64,000 nucleotides of DNA from Pempheris klunzingeri (lineage: Eukaryota > Chordata > Actinopteri > Acropomatiformes > Pempheridae), in assembly GCF_042242105.1 (NCBI RefSeq), contig NC_092027.1, positions 13,944,721 to 14,008,720 of the forward strand. Direction: 5' to 3'. This document shows, piece by piece, positions 47,780-64,000 of this stretch. Numbering within the stretch: position 1 is the stretch's first letter; each line of letters begins with the position of its first letter. The position numbers were made by a program, and so were the translations under genes. The notes beneath the pieces were generated by a model that was given only the letters and a program-made list of their open reading frames with translations, was not told the DNA's origin and searched no databases.

Positions 47780-48350
47780 CTCCCACCTGCACCTTTTTTT
47801 CCAAGTATTCAGAAAGTTTATTATGTCAAAGCAGAAATGCTACAGTGTAAAAACACTCTGTTACAAGGAAACCTTCTGCAGCTAAAGAATAGAAGTTCAT
47901 GGCTCCATCGTGTTCATAGAAGCAGAGATGCATACAATACATATTTGTTTTGACTTCAGCACACCCATTTAGGGTTGGAAACTTATCCCTAGTCAGTGTT
48001 TCACTGACAGTAGATGGAGCAGTCCCAGCACAGACCCTAAGCAATGTACCACTGTGGACGGTGGAAAAGCAGCAGAAAAATCCCCTAAAAAGAGCCCACT
48101 TTAAATAAAAATCAGTGTATATCTAGAATATTTTCACTGCTTTACATTGCCATCTGACAGCCCTTTCGACCAGGAGCTGAGCCCACTCTGTCTTTCTTTT
48201 TGTTGACTTCAAAACCACCAGACTTCATTGACTTCTGCCTGCTCGTCCAAACTGGGGACAAACTGACCCCAATCTACTGTAGGTAATACTCTGGATTATT
48301 TGAAGCCAAGCTGTATGAGGTACTTATCCATAGTCAAAGTATCCCTTTAA
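47780..48350. repeat. Probable teleost interspersed repeat
   Basis: Words such as TTACATTGCCATCTGACAGC, CCAGGAGCTGAGCCCACTCT, CAAACTGGGGACAAACTGAC and AGTCAAAGTATCCC look like a fish repeat I recognise in part. There is no protein signal. Low certainty. Confidence 0.4.
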
Positions 48351-50639
48351 TAACAAAAATAGTGAGCGAGCACAAGTCTAACAACTTAAAAACTGCATGT
48401 TACAATTCGGGAATGTGCAAGAGCAAATGAAAAGAGAGTAAATTAAATCAGAATTGTGAGCTTCTCAGACATTTTGAGCACAAAGTGAGTGGAGTGGGGT
48501 TCACGTGTTCTCTTTAAAGCTCTGAACTCTCAGTTTTGGCAGGTTGTAGGTCTTACTTGCAGAGAGCAGAGCAAAACGCTGTGGATTTAACTTTGAAAAT
48601 TAATTGTCACCCTGATGCGTGAACTGGCCAAAGTAGTTGAAATATAGAAAAATATGAGAGCAAATTCCAAACTGAACATATAATTGGGCTGATCTGTGTA
48701 TTTTTTAAAAATGTTTTACTATCTTGACATGGAGATTGATCAAAGCTGGGACATGTTTTGTGCCCAGTCAATAGTGTTTTTATTAATAAACGTCCTTGTC
48801 AGGCCAAATCAAAGCAAAATAATCCTTCAGACATAAAGCTGCCCCTCTAAGCAATAGAACATCAAACTGACGGATCTGATATGTGGCTTGGAGGTGATTG
48901 CGTTGTCCACCTTACCTGCAGATGTCTCATGCACACGAGGCTGTGTGTGTGCACAGGAATGTAAGGCTGAAACACTGCATCTATGCGTGAGCATGTTGGC
49001 ATGTGTGAGTCAGCGCATGCTTGCGTGCAGTGATGTGTTTTTGTGTGAAATCCCCGAGCTTTCTACACACACATGTATGCATTAGGTGTGCATTTGTCAC
49101 ACGAGGCCTCGGCGTCAGGATGTCTCCCTTTCCTAAGGTTAAGTGTAAAGACAGAGAGATTTATGACTTGTACCATGAGTTAATGTTTTGGCAGATGCCT
49201 CTGTTCATACTGTAGTTGTGTGTGTGTATATGCAGACCTGGAGAACTTGTTGACAAGTGACAACAGACATGTATCATGTAACTTTCTTGTAACAAGCTGT
49301 GATGATGGATGGATGGATGGATGGATGGATAGATGGATAGATAGATAGATCAGACAGTCATTCTTTACTCATCCTTTACTCACAGTAAGTGTGAATGAGA
49401 AAAGGTGATATCACTGCTTTGCTGTCGCTCTACTGGTATTACACTACAGCAGAAGCACAGACAAATACGTAACACACACACACAGTTTTGGATGATTAAG
49501 AAACTGTAGCTATAAATGTTAATTGTTTCCCCGCTCTCTATCTATGAAGTCTGACAAGATGTATCCTGGCGTGATAAAAGATCTTTTTCTGTTCTTAATC
49601 CTGGAAACATGACACATCACATTGCACTGAACTGGACTTGCATGAAGCTCTGTGGAAGTCGGCAGAGTCTCATTTTAATGACAGATGAATGATTGATGCT
49701 TCCTGATGTCTGGATCAAGTGGAAAACAACTGGTGTGTCTCAGAGGGCACCGTGCCAGTTTTTCAGGGTGTGGGAGGGCTGCGTGCCTAACCAACAACAA
49801 GGTACACCCTCATCAAGGTGATTTTCCTTTTCTCTGTGGTTAAGCACACGTTACAGTATGATTTCAATAAGTGCATCACTGAAAAGTTCAAGGTTTTCTA
49901 GCCAAGGTTCAAAGTTTAGGTCAGGTTTTTCAACCTCCAACCCCTTGAAACAAAGCCGCATCTACTTGTGAGCACATTTTATTTTCAGTACATGTCCCAT
50001 TCACTTGTTTTCATACCCACCCTCATAAACAAATGAATAAGTTGTCTGTGTCTTGAACTAGTAAATATGTTACTAGGAATCTTCTGCAGACTCTGGCCTG
50101 AGGTTAAAGTATCCAGTTAATTCACAGGAAAAAAAGCAACTATTGGAGAAAAATCTGGGAAAAAAATAATTTTGTGTTACAGAAATGTATTTATTCTACA
50201 TCTCAGATTTGCATCGGAACTACCTTTGGGTTCCTAACACATGGCAATGCACTCCAAAAATTCTCTTTAAATAAAATGAGCATTGTATTCTACAAAAAAT
50301 CGCCCTAATAGCTGATAACTGATATCTGATTGAATTTATTGGCTGTTACTGGGATTGATTCGCATTTACACTTTGCTCAAAACAAGTCAAGTCTACCATC
50401 ACCTTTGACCAACAAGAATTTAAACCTTGTTTGGGCTCAATCAAATATTGCAACACAGATGTGAATGATAAGTTATGAGCTCTCCTGACGGACATTTTCC
50501 AAAATATAGAAAACAGTTTTGTTACATCAGATCCTTGCTGTTACACAAGGATCTGCTGTTATGTCTCTGTTGTTAATGTTACAAGATTCACTCATAAGGA
50601 TGACGGGTGTGTCTTTGTGTGTGTCTGCATGTGTGTGTG
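48351..50639. other. Intergenic, no gene seen
   Basis: Contains a GGAT/GATA tetranucleotide tract (about 49303-49350) and a compact MEIS/PBX-HOX-like word pair at 49679-49698. Nothing coding is supported. Confidence 0.45.
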
Positions 50640-50870
50640 TTGTGGATATGTATTATTCATGTTGTGGGGACATAGCCTAGATCTGTTTACACTGTCACTT
50701 TGTGGAGACTCACCTTCCTTTTGGTAACAAAGTGCAAGTCCCTGTAACATAAGTCATTAAACTTTACAGTGAAGACTTGGTTTAAGGTTAGAGCAAGGCA
50801 AGTATTGCTTATGGTTAGTCTCCAGTAAATTAATATAAGTCAAAGTAATGTTGTCTGAAGTGATGAAAAG
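50640..50870. repeat. GTTGTGGGGACA-type teleost repeat
   Basis: Starts after a GT run with GTTGTGGGGACATAGCC and includes TTTAAGGTTAGAGCAAGGCA. It resembles the degenerate unit at 1735-2000 in opposite orientation. Confidence 0.4.
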
Positions 50871-50989
50871 ACGATTCTGTGTGTGTGTAAATGCGTCTGC
50901 CAACAGGATACAAATTTGACAGATTCTGTCAGTGCCCAAAAGTGTCTGGTGCTTTATTGTCTGGAATAATAATCCTTTTACTTGAGAAT

Positions 50990-56220
<5,231 letters not shown>

Positions 56221-56224
56221 GATT

Positions 56225-56520
56225 TAAAGCAACAGCTTGGAAATAAGCTTATTTGCTTTCTTGCAAGTTAGATATCAAGATCGATGCCATTCTCATAACC
56301 GTCTGTAAGTGGTTAGCTTAGCTTAGCATAGACTGGAAGCAAGGGGAAATGGCTAGCCTGGCTCTATATATTTCATTTTATTAATCCGGGAAAAAATTAA
56401 TGAAAGTGTCAAAACAATAAAACAATGATTGCGGTTTTATGTGCCGAACTATTTCTTTACTGAGAGCAGGGACTTCCTGGAGTCTCAGCAGGTTGCCTGG
56501 CAACCTGATGGTGATGAAAA
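56225..56520 (+). repeat. Teleost repeat (GGTTAGCTTAGCTTAGCATA type)
   Basis: In order: GTTAGCTTAGCTTAGCATAG, GGGAAATGGCTAGCCTGGCT, TTATGTGCCGAACTATTTCT, GACTTCCTGGAGTCTC and AGGTTGCCTGGCAACCT. I recognise this as a very common fish repeat. Confidence 0.72.
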
Positions 56521-57823
56521 GACTGGAGGAACATATAAGACATGTTTAAATATCATATGCTGAGCTGTAAAGGAACATACCACTGTATTTGCGATTAATA
56601 TCTCCTTAATTAGTTTGTAAGTAAGTAGGAAAGCAAATTTTCAAGAGCAGAGTGTCACAAAGTGCTTCATAATTAAGAACAAAAAGAGAGAGAGAGAGAG
56701 AGAAATGAGGTAACAGACCAAATATGCTTTTAGCCCTTTATTGGGCAAGGCACCATATTTGGTAACTTAAGTAGGAGTTCAAAATGCCGTGGCAGTAGAA
56801 CTACGAGATTTCTCCAAGCCAATCAGCGACAATCAGGCTACATGACAGACCGGCAAGAAACCATATATGGTAACTTCATTGACCTTGATTTTCACCATAA
56901 CATTAAATATTTTTTTGAAAAACTCACAAAAGAAAAAAAGTCTTGTAATGACCACCAGTAATGGTCTAGGGTTGAAATTTTGAACTTCTAAGTGTTTCAA
57001 TGAGTGCCCTATAAAGGCTTAAGAAGAGAAAAATGCCAAACTTTATTTTCTTGTAGACAAATTTTAAATGCATGTTGTACAGTTTGAAAGTTTTGGATGT
57101 ACTTCTTTTACAGTCATGCAGCAATTGGTTTCCATTCATTTCTGTTGGATAGAAAAACTCAGTTAGTAGAAAGTTACTTGAGTTGTGTAACCTTGAGTCT
57201 GTGGTGTAACATATAAATGATTTGTTGTAAATAACCAAAAGAAAAGTATTAAATACCCTGATCTGGCCTTTAAAGGTGTTTGTGTTTTCATGCAGGTCGG
57301 CGTTGATCAGAGCAGATGTCAAAGATGGCTAACTGACGGTGAAACACCAAGAAAGCAGGTAAGAGAGGAAAATGGTGGGACCAAGGTGAGTAGGAGGAGG
57401 AGGAAGGAGGTAAATATGTGTGACCAGAGATGATGCTCTTCAGACTAACTCGTCACCTCATAGCTGCTGTGGGTTTGGTAAAAAAGCACACTGTCTGTAA
57501 GGCAACTGAGGCAACAGGGTTCAGCACAAGTGTATAAAAGCTATTGATCCGCAATCAACACACACACGCCCCGTCTGAAACGTCTAAGATAAAGCCACCT
57601 CACAAACGGCAACAGCATCTGAAGGAATCAATGGAGACTCCTCCCTCAGAGGCATCTCGTTAATATCTTGGCGTGCAGAACGGCTGCGCGGCATAAATCA
57701 GCAACTTTATTGTCAGTAGTTAACAGAGACAAGACGAAAGTTGATGGAGGAGCAGAGAAACTCATAACGCAAGCAGCTTTGGTGAAGGCGCTTGTTAAAA
57801 AGATACCACTTTGCAGCATGAGC

Positions 57824-57859
<36 letters not shown>

Positions 57860-60800
57860 GAGAGACACAATTAGAGCTTTTCATCCACTCCAGTTACTAA
57901 TCACAGTCTCATTCTCTCTCACCCTGCATAATTCCCCCCCTCGACTTTATAAATCTTTCCTCTCTCTCCACCTCTTCCTCTCTTTCTGAGGGCAGAGACA
58001 GCAGATGTGTTGGCAGGTTAAATGACCTCTGTGATGTATGACTTAACAAACCCCAGGCATCCATCAACCCTTACCTAAGTGTGTGTATGTGTGTGTGAGT
58101 GTGAGTGTGTGTGTGTGGAACATGGAGAGAGAGAGAGAGAGAGAGAAAGGGAGAGATGCTACTCATAAAGTGCAATTTCATTTCACCTTCAGCCCGAACT
58201 TGTGCCTCTCCTCTCTTCATCCATGAATCCATCCCCTCATTTCATGAATGAGTGTGTCCTCTGGTGTATGTAGATGTGCTGTATACATGAATGTGAATGA
58301 AGCGCTTCAACAGTATAATTACATTGGCCAGGATTCCCTCTGTCTGCTGCATAGATAGACTGATGAGAGATGCCCTCTCTGACCCCTGTGTGTGTGTGTG
58401 TGTTAGAGGCACACAGACACACACTCAATTGAGTTAAACTTCCATAGATTTTATGGGGGGATTTGGAGAAACAGGTCTCTTGGCTGAAAAATATTTATTT
58501 GCATGCCACAACCAAGGAGAAGCCATGAGACCACTCGCATGTTTTGTTTTGTTGTTTTCTGTAATCTTAACATGCTCATAAAGCGTGATTTTAGAGGAGG
58601 AGAATTTGCCAGGCAGTGTGCACAAGATACTTATAGCAAAATAGACTGAGAGTGTGTGTTTGCATGAGAAAAAGGGATTTCAGTGCTTATTGATCCTGTA
58701 TTGTAAGTGCGGATAAAAGGGGATCTTTTAAAACGCTAAATGTGAAAGTTTTCATGGCAGCAACCCGAATACGTTTTCCCCGCTCTGCTGCCACAGTCGT
58801 CCATCAGCTCTGTGCTGACAGATGGCGGACGTGCCCTCTTCACGCAGTAATTACAGGAAGCCAAGGAGGAGCTGCTCCAGGCACATCCTGGCACACTGCT
58901 CACCTGGACGACTGTTTACCTCTCAGTTTGTTTTAGGGGTTGAGTTTAAAGGGCATCAAAAAGGCAAATTCAGGTCGGAAATACTCCAGAGATTAAGTGG
59001 CAAATAAAAAGATGGGCAAAGCATTATGCCATGGCAGCATTTATCATGAGGCACAACAACCACTAAAAAACACTAAAACACACAAAACACGTTTCCTCTG
59101 GTGATTGTTATACTCTGGAACATTGTATGATGTCTGTAGTTTTGTTTCAAACTACAAAAGACTACAACAAAAAATTTAAAATTTTGATTTTATAATAACT
59201 ATCAGTTTGATAATTAATATATTACTTAATAAATAACAACAAAAAAACACATGTAAAAGTGAAATAAACATTGAGACATATTTTGGATTGCACATCTAGC
59301 TGTCGTTTGAGTTTCTGTGAACATTCTGAACTTAAACCAACTACAGCTGCCTTTCTCCAACAAAAGATAATACTTTAGGTAGAGTGTCATAGATTCACTA
59401 AATGAAATTAACATGGTGATACTGTTGGTCACGCTTCACAGAAGATCCATCGAAATTGTAACTGTAAAATGTAAATCTGAGCTATTTTCATTCATTCATT
59501 TCTGTCAGTACGGACTGAACTATTGTGTGTTTCTGCTGCTGTTATTAAAGGCCTTAAAAAGAAGGTCATTGTGATACACCACGTGAAGCTCTATGCACCG
59601 ATGATTGTGATTTCACTGGCCATATTATAGTGTACAGATGGACAATGGAGAAGCGGACTACTCTGCAGGAGAGATCTGGCAAGTTGCTCTCAGTGTTTGG
59701 ATACTTCTGTGAAAACTTTATTAATCAAAATCTATTGTAACCAACTAGATTCAAGCTGATCACATCTGTACTGTTTGAAAACATTTTACAGCCATATGTC
59801 AAGTCCACCGTCAACAATTCATATTCAATAGATTAAATAGAACAGAATAAATTGATTCTTCCCTCTGGATCAAAGTGACTATATTCCTCACAATATTAGT
59901 TCACAACAAAAGTACCGCTGCTGTTTGAGCACAATAACAAGAGGAAGCATGAGGCATGAATCTACACAGCTACAACATTGTTACAAATGCACCACAGGGC
60001 TGCAGAATCCTGCAAACTATTTGCTGGTCTTCTTTCTTTTACACAAATTGATTGGCTTACCCCCTGGCTGTGATGAATATTTTTTGTGTCATGTTTAGCA
60101 GCTTGTCTTTTGACTCACTGATTCTCCTGCTAATTGTCCCAGCAGGGCAGCTGACCAAGATGGCTGCCCTGCCCCCTGGATCACTCTGACTATACTCCAC
60201 CAACAAAAGAGGAGTTGAGGAAAACACCAAGGAGAAATAAAATACTACACCCATCCCTCTCCCCGAGCCGTGCCAGATCTTTATTTCACTCTTTTCTCTC
60301 TGCTTTTTCTGTTTCGGCGACCACAAAGCGACTGGAAAGCACACGACAATCTTTTTTTGTTGACGTTCGATGGCGCGAGATAATGTGGTCATTATCATCG
60401 CTAAAGGAACAGGTTGGGGCTCAGACAGGGTTTCACTGGGGGCCTTTAAAGCACACACACACTTTCAGTGTGGGAAAAGAATGCACCTAATAGAGGGACA
60501 GCTGTTTGGGTAGCTTGTGAGGATGGCAAGATGGCCTACTGTAAACTCCACCTGTGCATACGGCCATGCCTCAGGCTGTGGGGCCCATCAGTGTGGGAGT
60601 CTGTGATTTTCCACTGGGAGGTGTGTATTATTGTGTGGGGCCTCCCAAAATGACACCCAAATAGATCCGTAATAGACCACATTTTATTGTGATATTGTCA
60701 TAAGGAATTGTTATATCCCAAACTCAAATTTTCAGATGGGTTAAAAACTACAGTGGACAGTGTTCTTCAAAGGCACAGAGCAGTAACTACAGAAGCTGTG

Positions 60801-62519
60801 AAGAGGCGTCTGAACAAATCTAAAGGTTGTAATTCCTTCATTTCATAACTTTTTAGGCAGATTATTTCATGCCAGGGTGACTAGGCCTGCTGCACTTTGT
60901 CTTTAAATAGTATTCACAGAATGCGATTGTAAAATGCAGCATCTATAAGCAAAATGTTCCCTCAGCTTGTTCCAGAAAATAAACTAATAAGAAATAATTC
61001 ATGTCTTTGCTTATAATTGCTACGTGTCTTTCCTCACTACCAATACTATTCAAACTGAAATCAATACAATAAACTGATTTACAACTTACTTACATTGAAT
61101 TGTGTGATTTAAAGGTAGCTTACCACAGCAAATGGAATTGTTTCCACTCAAGTCAAAGGCTGAGATAGCATCTGTACCAAGAGTTGTTAAGCTAGTTAGC
61201 TTTAGCAGGTTTCTCTGTCCTGACTTCATTTAGCTGTGGCATCATTTGGCAATGTGAAATAAAGTGCATTACCCAGATGTCGGCTCATCAAAGTGGTTAG
61301 TTTCTATTTACAGATATCAGCTAGATATTTTCTAAATTCACTTTTGGCTAAACCAGATAGCTTTCATTTGATGTGGTCCGCTTGCTTTCGCTGTGTAGTT
61401 GACCAGCTGTCTGTGCCAGCTTTTAAAGCCCACACAATAAAATGAATAAAATCATATCTAAACCACTTTACACAAATACAGACGAGAGGGGGAAAAAAAA
61501 TTATCCCGAAGTGTAACATTAATGCAAGTGTATTGCAGACATAAGCAGACAATAACCTTCATGGCTTAGTATGGATATTTTTGTCCACTAACCTGCTGAG
61601 TGTAACATCTTTTTAAAAAGGCATGAGGGTTAAATATGCCTTGTTTTAGCCACTAAAGCTAATTTAGAATAATGTACGTGATCTGTGATCTTACCCATCT
61701 TTATATGTTTTGAAAAATATCTTCTATACGTTTTTTTTAAAGAATAAAATCGTATTGCATCGCATTACCAAAATGAGTCTTGTGCTGAGTGGATGAAGAA
61801 TGTGATTAACTTTTCCCTCTATGTGTGTCCAGCTGACTTCATCCAGTCTGATCATTGAACGAGAGATGAAGAAAGGGCAGGGAAGCAGTTAATACCAGAC
61901 AAATGAAGGGAATGGATTAAATCCTGCTGTTTTATTAAATTTGAAATTCAAATGAAATGCTCCCTCTCTGGTTTTGCTCATATATTAAGAGGCAGAGGAT
62001 TTTTCTGGGTTATTTCCAGCTTGTGTGTCATCATATTGGTTAACCATCCATGATTTAAGACTAGGATTATCTATTTACCTTGTCCAGAAATAAAGGTTTG
62101 GCCTCACAGCACACACAGTCTGAGTCTGAGCTTGGGTGTGTATTCAAATGATCTATAAAATTTACAAAAGGAAGAGGATTTTTTTCCTTCTTTCTTTCTT
62201 TTTTTTTGAAAGCCAACATTTGTTTTGTGGCAAATGAGATGAAATTGCGGAGGCAGTAGTGGTGTCCTCCCCTCCCTCCCCCAGGGCTGACTGGATACGC
62301 CCCAGGGACAGGATAGGATGGACTGGGCCAACCTCCCATTCATCAGTCTCTCCCTCCTCACTGCTTCACAGCATCGGGCTCAAACAAAGCTTCTCTGCAT
62401 GACACATCAGACCAGCTTACTTTACAGCATTTACCTTTACCTAAAAACATACTAAATCTTAATTAACTCCTCTGTCCCCAAGGTGCCCCTCTATCTGTAA
62501 AGTGCTGTTGCTTTTGAAG
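56521..62519. other. Intergenic upstream of sp8, no gene seen
   Basis: Non-coding. GA and GT simple repeats (56688-56703, 57826-57855, 58125-58146, 58387-58403). A YY1-type word (AAGATGGCTGCC, 60157-60168) directly abuts a CTCF-like core on the - strand (60168-60179). Short frames have no domain. Confidence 0.4.
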
Positions 62520-62800
62520 GTTATCTGATGTTGACTTTTTTGTTGGTGAACTTCTGCATATATGAATTCAATTGATTACTACAGTGTCCTACAGGGGCCT
62601 TGCATTTAGCCTGCCAGGCTGTATGACCTTTGAGCTCTCTAAATAGGTAAATAAATAATATGTGATAAAATTATTAGCATATAAATAATTTGCCAATAAA
62701 ACTGCTAATTATTTATTGACCAAATGATGACTTGCACAGCCACTAAATTATTTATTTTATTGTGCATTTAAAGTTTATTATTAAAATAATAAGCTTTTCT
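62520..62800. promoter_or_regulatory. Candidate conserved enhancer near sp8
   Basis: AT-rich but low in simple repeats, and dense in homeodomain/forkhead-like words (CTAATTATTT, TTATTGACC, ATTATTAGC, CAATTGATTA). It lies 0.4-0.65 kb before sp8. Composition resembles developmental enhancers; conservation was not tested. Confidence 0.3.
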
Positions 62801-62942
62801 GATTTGGTCAAACAGCTTCTCTAAATTTACTGTCTTTAACTTTATTTTGCCTCCCACTTGTTGCAGTTTGGATCGAGCCACTAGCCTGACCTTACCTTTG
62901 AAAAATGTACGACGACCTCAAGCTTAAATGTTTAGACGCTGG

Positions 62943-63030
62943 CTGAGCTGCTCTCTGATTGGTTCCCCACTCTGAGCTGCTCTCTGATTGGTTCCCCACT
63001 CTGAGCTGCTCTCTGATTGGTCCCTGTACT
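62943..63030 (+). promoter_or_regulatory. sp8: Three 29-bp tandem units with inverted CCAAT boxes
   Basis: Units 62943-62971, 62972-63000 and 63001-63030; the first two are identical and the third is diverged at its end. Each carries CTCTGATTGGT, an inverted CCAAT box, with ATTGG at 62958-62962, 62987-62991 and 63016-63020. They end about 150 bases before the sp8 ATG, a normal position for NF-Y sites. Confidence 0.8.
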
Positions 63031-63099
63031 CTCAGCGGCACTTCAAAGCCACGAAGAAGCTACAACTATCCAAGCAGTCAGAGAGGAAACACAGATTCA

Positions 63100-63105
63100 T
63101 CAGAC

Positions 63106-63143
<38 letters not shown>
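63100..63143 (+). repeat. sp8: (CA)n in sp8 5' UTR
   Basis: A CA run ending about 33 bases before the sp8 start codon, so probably transcribed into the 5' UTR. Confidence 0.9.
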
Positions 63144-63148
<5 letters not shown>

Positions 63149-63176
63149 GTCAGCCGAAGACACCAGAGCACGGACC

Positions 63177-64000
63177 ATGGCTGCTACACTGTTAGGGGTA
63201 AGTTCACATTTCTATTTATTTCCTGAAACGTATCAAGTTGCTAAAATATTGGTTTAATATGGTTATAAAAGCGTAAAGGGTTTAGTTTATATGTGGTGTT
63301 CAGGGAACACAGTTAACTTCGTACTTTACGGTATTTTCTCTGCTGTAGAGTTGCTGTTATGAATAATATTCAAAATATTGCCTAATAATAAACTGATAAT
63401 CTACATATACGATTCCTACAGTTTTACCGTCAGCAGCTGTTTTCACTGGTCAGTTTTCTGACCTCTGTTGTCTTCAGTGGTCGCGACAGCAGGTGAAGGC
63501 TGATACCGCTGTTGGAAGCAAGATAAATGCCTGTAAAAGTGGAAAGAAAGTGGCGCATAGTTGAGCTTTTGCTTTTAAAAACCATCTAAAGCCCTCATTT
63601 AGAAATGACATTAACACAAGTGTTCATTTTTTTGGTATTTGTTTTGTAATATGAAGAAGTTTAGCATCTTAGTGCCGTGCTCTTCACTGACTAAACACCT
63701 GAATGTGCTCCTCCGTGTCTCTGATTGATCCAAGTAAAACTTAAACCATGTCACATTATTCATGTACATGACTTGAGCTTATGCGCGTCTTTACGCACAC
63801 CATGTTCAGCCATGACTCTGCCAGTATGCCTGAGTGCCAGCGTAATGTTTGTGTGCTCCCCACAGGAGGAGCCCCGGCTGGGCAGCACCCCGCTTGCCAT
63901 GCTGGCTGCCACCTGCAGCAGAATCGGTGACCCCAGCTCCTCCTGCTCCCCTGCTCTTTCCGATGGAGCCCCGGGACTTGTCAAGGGCTTCCACCCGTGG
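63177..64000 (+). CDS. sp8: Sp8 transcription factor, first two coding exons (partial)
   Basis: Coding exon 1 is 63177-63197 (MAATLLG; start in the strong context ACCATGG) and ends at GTAAGT. Exon 2 starts at 63866 after CCCCACAG and runs off the window. The joined frame is 52 residues and includes EEPRLGSTPLAMLAATCSRI, the Sp box, and ends LVKGFHPW. This is the characteristic SP8/SP9 N-terminus; EEPRLGSTPLAM and the sp4 neighbour favour SP8 over SP9. Sp8 is a GC-box zinc-finger factor needed for limb/fin outgrowth and forebrain patterning. The zinc fingers lie beyond the window, so only the N-terminus is seen. Confidence 0.9.

Overview
This window looks like a gene-dense stretch of a teleost nuclear genome, most likely a percomorph-type fish. 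The evidence is compact vertebrate genes with mostly short GT-AG introns, very abundant CA/GT microsatellites, Tc1-like transposons with long inverted repeats, several short repeats I recognise as common in teleosts, and fish-type secreted C-type lectins.

Layout, left to right. 1-3080: no exon seen; probably 5' intron of rapgef5. 3081-11006 (+): the last 15 coding exons of rapgef5, a Rap GTPase exchange factor. One of its introns is a 110-bp AT-AC (U12-type, minor-spliceosome) intron. 12.0-26.4 kb: an array of single-exon C-type lectin genes and fragments (near 14.5, 17.6, 20.3, 22.4, 25.2 and 26.1 kb). It is built from duplicated blocks of several hundred bases and interrupted by two dead Tc1 transposons in opposite orientation. 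Two copies look intact (17610-18095 with an EPN sugar-binding motif, 25234-25722 with QPD); the others are broken. 29134-36068 (+): cdca7l, complete in 10 coding exons, behind a promoter with a perfect palindromic E2F site. 39768-45072 (-): sp4, complete in 7 coding exons, the first carrying only 7 coding bases, with a CpG-rich promoter upstream. 46-62.9 kb: non-coding DNA between the divergent sp4 and sp8 promoters, with repeats and candidate regulatory elements. 63177-64000 (+): the first two coding exons of sp8, cut by the window end, behind three tandem 29-bp units that each hold an inverted CCAAT box.

Gene order and orientation (rapgef5+, cdca7l+, sp4-, sp8+) match the human 7p15-p21 block RAPGEF5-CDCA7L-SP4-SP8, except that DNAH11 is missing between cdca7l and sp4 and the lectin array has been added between rapgef5 and cdca7l. 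The block is paralogous to RAPGEF4-CDCA7-SP3-SP9 at human 2q31. The conserved genes are regulators (Rap signalling, HELLS-linked chromatin factor, GC-box transcription factors); the lectins are probably secreted sugar-binding defence proteins.

The most unusual observations are the AT-AC intron, and the mosaic lectin at 25.2 kb. That gene has a promoter and N-terminal half nearly identical to the 17.6-kb gene and a sugar-binding half nearly identical to the 14.5-kb copy, which suggests exchange of the ligand-binding module between tandem paralogs. All calls come from reading the sequence; no database search was run.
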